From contig NC_081183.1 of the NCBI RefSeq assembly GCF_029867415.1, forward strand, positions 138,779,951-138,843,950: 64,000 nucleotides of DNA. The letters run 5' to 3'. Position numbers and translations under genes: made by a program. The notes beneath the pieces were generated by a model, which saw only the letters and a program-made list of their open reading frames with translations, was not told where the DNA came from and did not search any database. The number at the start of each line of letters is the position of its first letter. The stretch's first letter is position 1. The stretch is from Vicia villosa. Lineage: Eukaryota > Streptophyta > Magnoliopsida > Fabales > Fabaceae. Positions 62,706 through 64,000 of this stretch are shown piece by piece.

Positions 62706-64000
62706 CCTAGGATTGAGAATGTCTTCCCGGTGAAGGCTCTTTCCTAATTAGAGATCTGTAGTTCAAACCCCCAAGATGAATTATTCCCGGTGAAACATCT
62801 TGGCAAAAACCTTAGAATCCAAAATAAATAGGACACATCCACCCAAGAGGAATTATTCCCGGTGAAACCTCTTACCCATTTGCTTAGAGCCAAAATAAGT
62901 TCAAAACCACATAGCTTTCTCTTGTGCTACAACAAGGACCCTCGATTAGCCTCCTCTTGGGCTTTGTACAAGGACCCACAGGCTTCTTAAAAGCATTTCC
63001 AGCTTCCTCTTGAGCTTGTATACAAGGACCCATCAGGTTTCTTATAAACATAGGAACAGGTCTTTAGTCACCTTTTAACATACCCTGGTGAGTTTCTTCC
63101 AATTTAAACCAGACTTTAAACAAGTTAAGTTTGTCTCAATTTTACATTGAGCACACCTTTTGGAATGAGAGACATGGACAGTCTCTGTCACCCTTATCTT
63201 CATCAATTTTCCTTAGCAGAGTCTAGGATCCATATTTGCTTATCCTCAGTAAGTGTCAGCCTTCATCTTGGGCTTTAAACAAGAAGTCTCATTAGATAAT
63301 CTTTCTGCCAATCATTTTTAACAAAATTCCCTGGAAAGGGTCAGCCTCCATTAATTTCTTCATTTTTAACAAAATTCCCTGGAAAGGGTTAGCCTCCAAA
63401 ATCACTTCTTCAAAAACCAAAGATTCATTTCTCTTAGGAGATAATTTCCCCAAAAGAGTCAAAAACCCCTGGAAAGGGTTAGCCTCCAAAGTCAATTAAT
63501 AAAAACCTGTTTAAAAGAATAAAACCCCTGGAAAGGGTTAGCTTCCAAAAATCATTCTTTTCAAAAGATAAATTCTCCAGCTGAGTCAAAATCCCTGGAA
63601 AGGGTTAGCTTCCAAAAAATCAGTCTTTTAATAAATAAATCCTTCAATAGAGTCAAAATCCAACAAAAATAGTTAGCCTCAACCTTGGGCTTCATACAAG
63701 GCACCAAAACAATAAAACTCCCCTGTTAATAGTCAGCCTCAACCTTGGGCATTGTACAAGGCAGATAATAGAGTCTCCCCTAGTGAGTCCTTCATCATTC
63801 AGGTAGCCACAACCTTGGGCTTTGTACAAGGCAGATAAACCATATGTCGTGTGTCAAAGATTCCTAACATTTAGGATCTTTTCCCATAGAGTCATCCATA
63901 CTCAGTTTATTTAAGAGTCCGCCACAACCTTGGGCTTCATACAAGGCAGAAAATAATATTTCCCCTAGTTAGAGTCAGCCTCAATTCTGGGCTTTGTACA
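62706..64000 (+). mobile_element. Ogre Y 3' LTR, second part, runs off the window
   Basis: Resumes after the CCTAG target duplication. Contains repeats of ATTCCCGGTGAAAC (62.7-62.87 kb), AATCCCTGGAAAGGGTTAGC (63.32-63.62 kb, five or more copies) and CAACCTTGGGCTTTGTACAAGG (63.68-64.0 kb). The end of the LTR is not reached. The open frame at 63292-63495 comes from the repeat. Confidence 0.75.

Overview
This window is plant nuclear DNA made almost entirely of nested LTR retrotransposons. I found no host gene, rRNA or intact tRNA gene. Giant Ogre/Tat-type Ty3-gypsy elements (LTRs starting TGTCATACCC or TGTTATACCCC, PBS of the TGGCGACTCTGCTGGGGA type, PPT of the AAATAGGGGCAGC type) together with SIRE/Maximus Ty1-copia elements point to a large-genome legume of the pea/vetch group (Pisum, Vicia, Lathyrus, Lens). 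That taxon is an inference from repeat families I recognise, not from a search.

Layout. 1-2981: Ogre LTR piece (minus). 2982-3739: piece of a different LTR. 3740-13712: SIRE/Maximus Ty1-copia element on the minus strand with gag, pol and an extra env-like reading frame, all broken. 13713-15005: piece of another LTR. 15038-21156: second Ty1-copia element (plus), decayed, with a SIRE-type solo LTR at 19321-20422 inside its RNase H region. 21157-21611: unclassified repeat. 21612-40725: one Ogre 3' LTR (minus, element X), interrupted by a transplanted 1,861-bp copy of 14174-16034 and by a complete 12.1-kb non-coding LTR element at 27877-40014 (TSD ATCAC). 40726-44455: 3' half of Ogre X (RNase H and integrase, minus). 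At 44446-44461, a 16-bp perfect palindrome, the sequence flips into the 3' end of a plus-strand Ogre (element Y): last pol codons, 3' UTR and a 3' LTR from 47031 to beyond the window end. That LTR is split by a young 12.05-kb gag-only Ogre-like element at 50658-62705 (TSD CCTAG).

How the parts fit. No element here looks able to move by itself. The copia elements have lost catalytic residues and frames, the Ogres are half elements, and the two complete insertions (27877-40014, 50658-62705) lack pol and must have used another element's enzymes. Insertion order can be read from the nesting: Ogre Y before the gag-only element; Ogre X before the non-coding element and before the 1.86-kb transplant; copia 2 before its solo LTR and before the transplant.

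Most notable signals: (1) tandem hairpins just downstream of coding sequence in four Ogre-type elements, whose stems change by compensating substitutions while loop and flank are kept; (2) tRNA-like modules with pol III A and B boxes in the presumed leader part of two different Ogre-type LTRs, in sense orientation; (3) a private tandem array at the same place, a few hundred bases inside the PPT, in each of four elements; (4) the head-to-head Ogre junction and the transplanted duplication, which record unusual break repair. All calls come from reading the sequence; no database or folding program was used.
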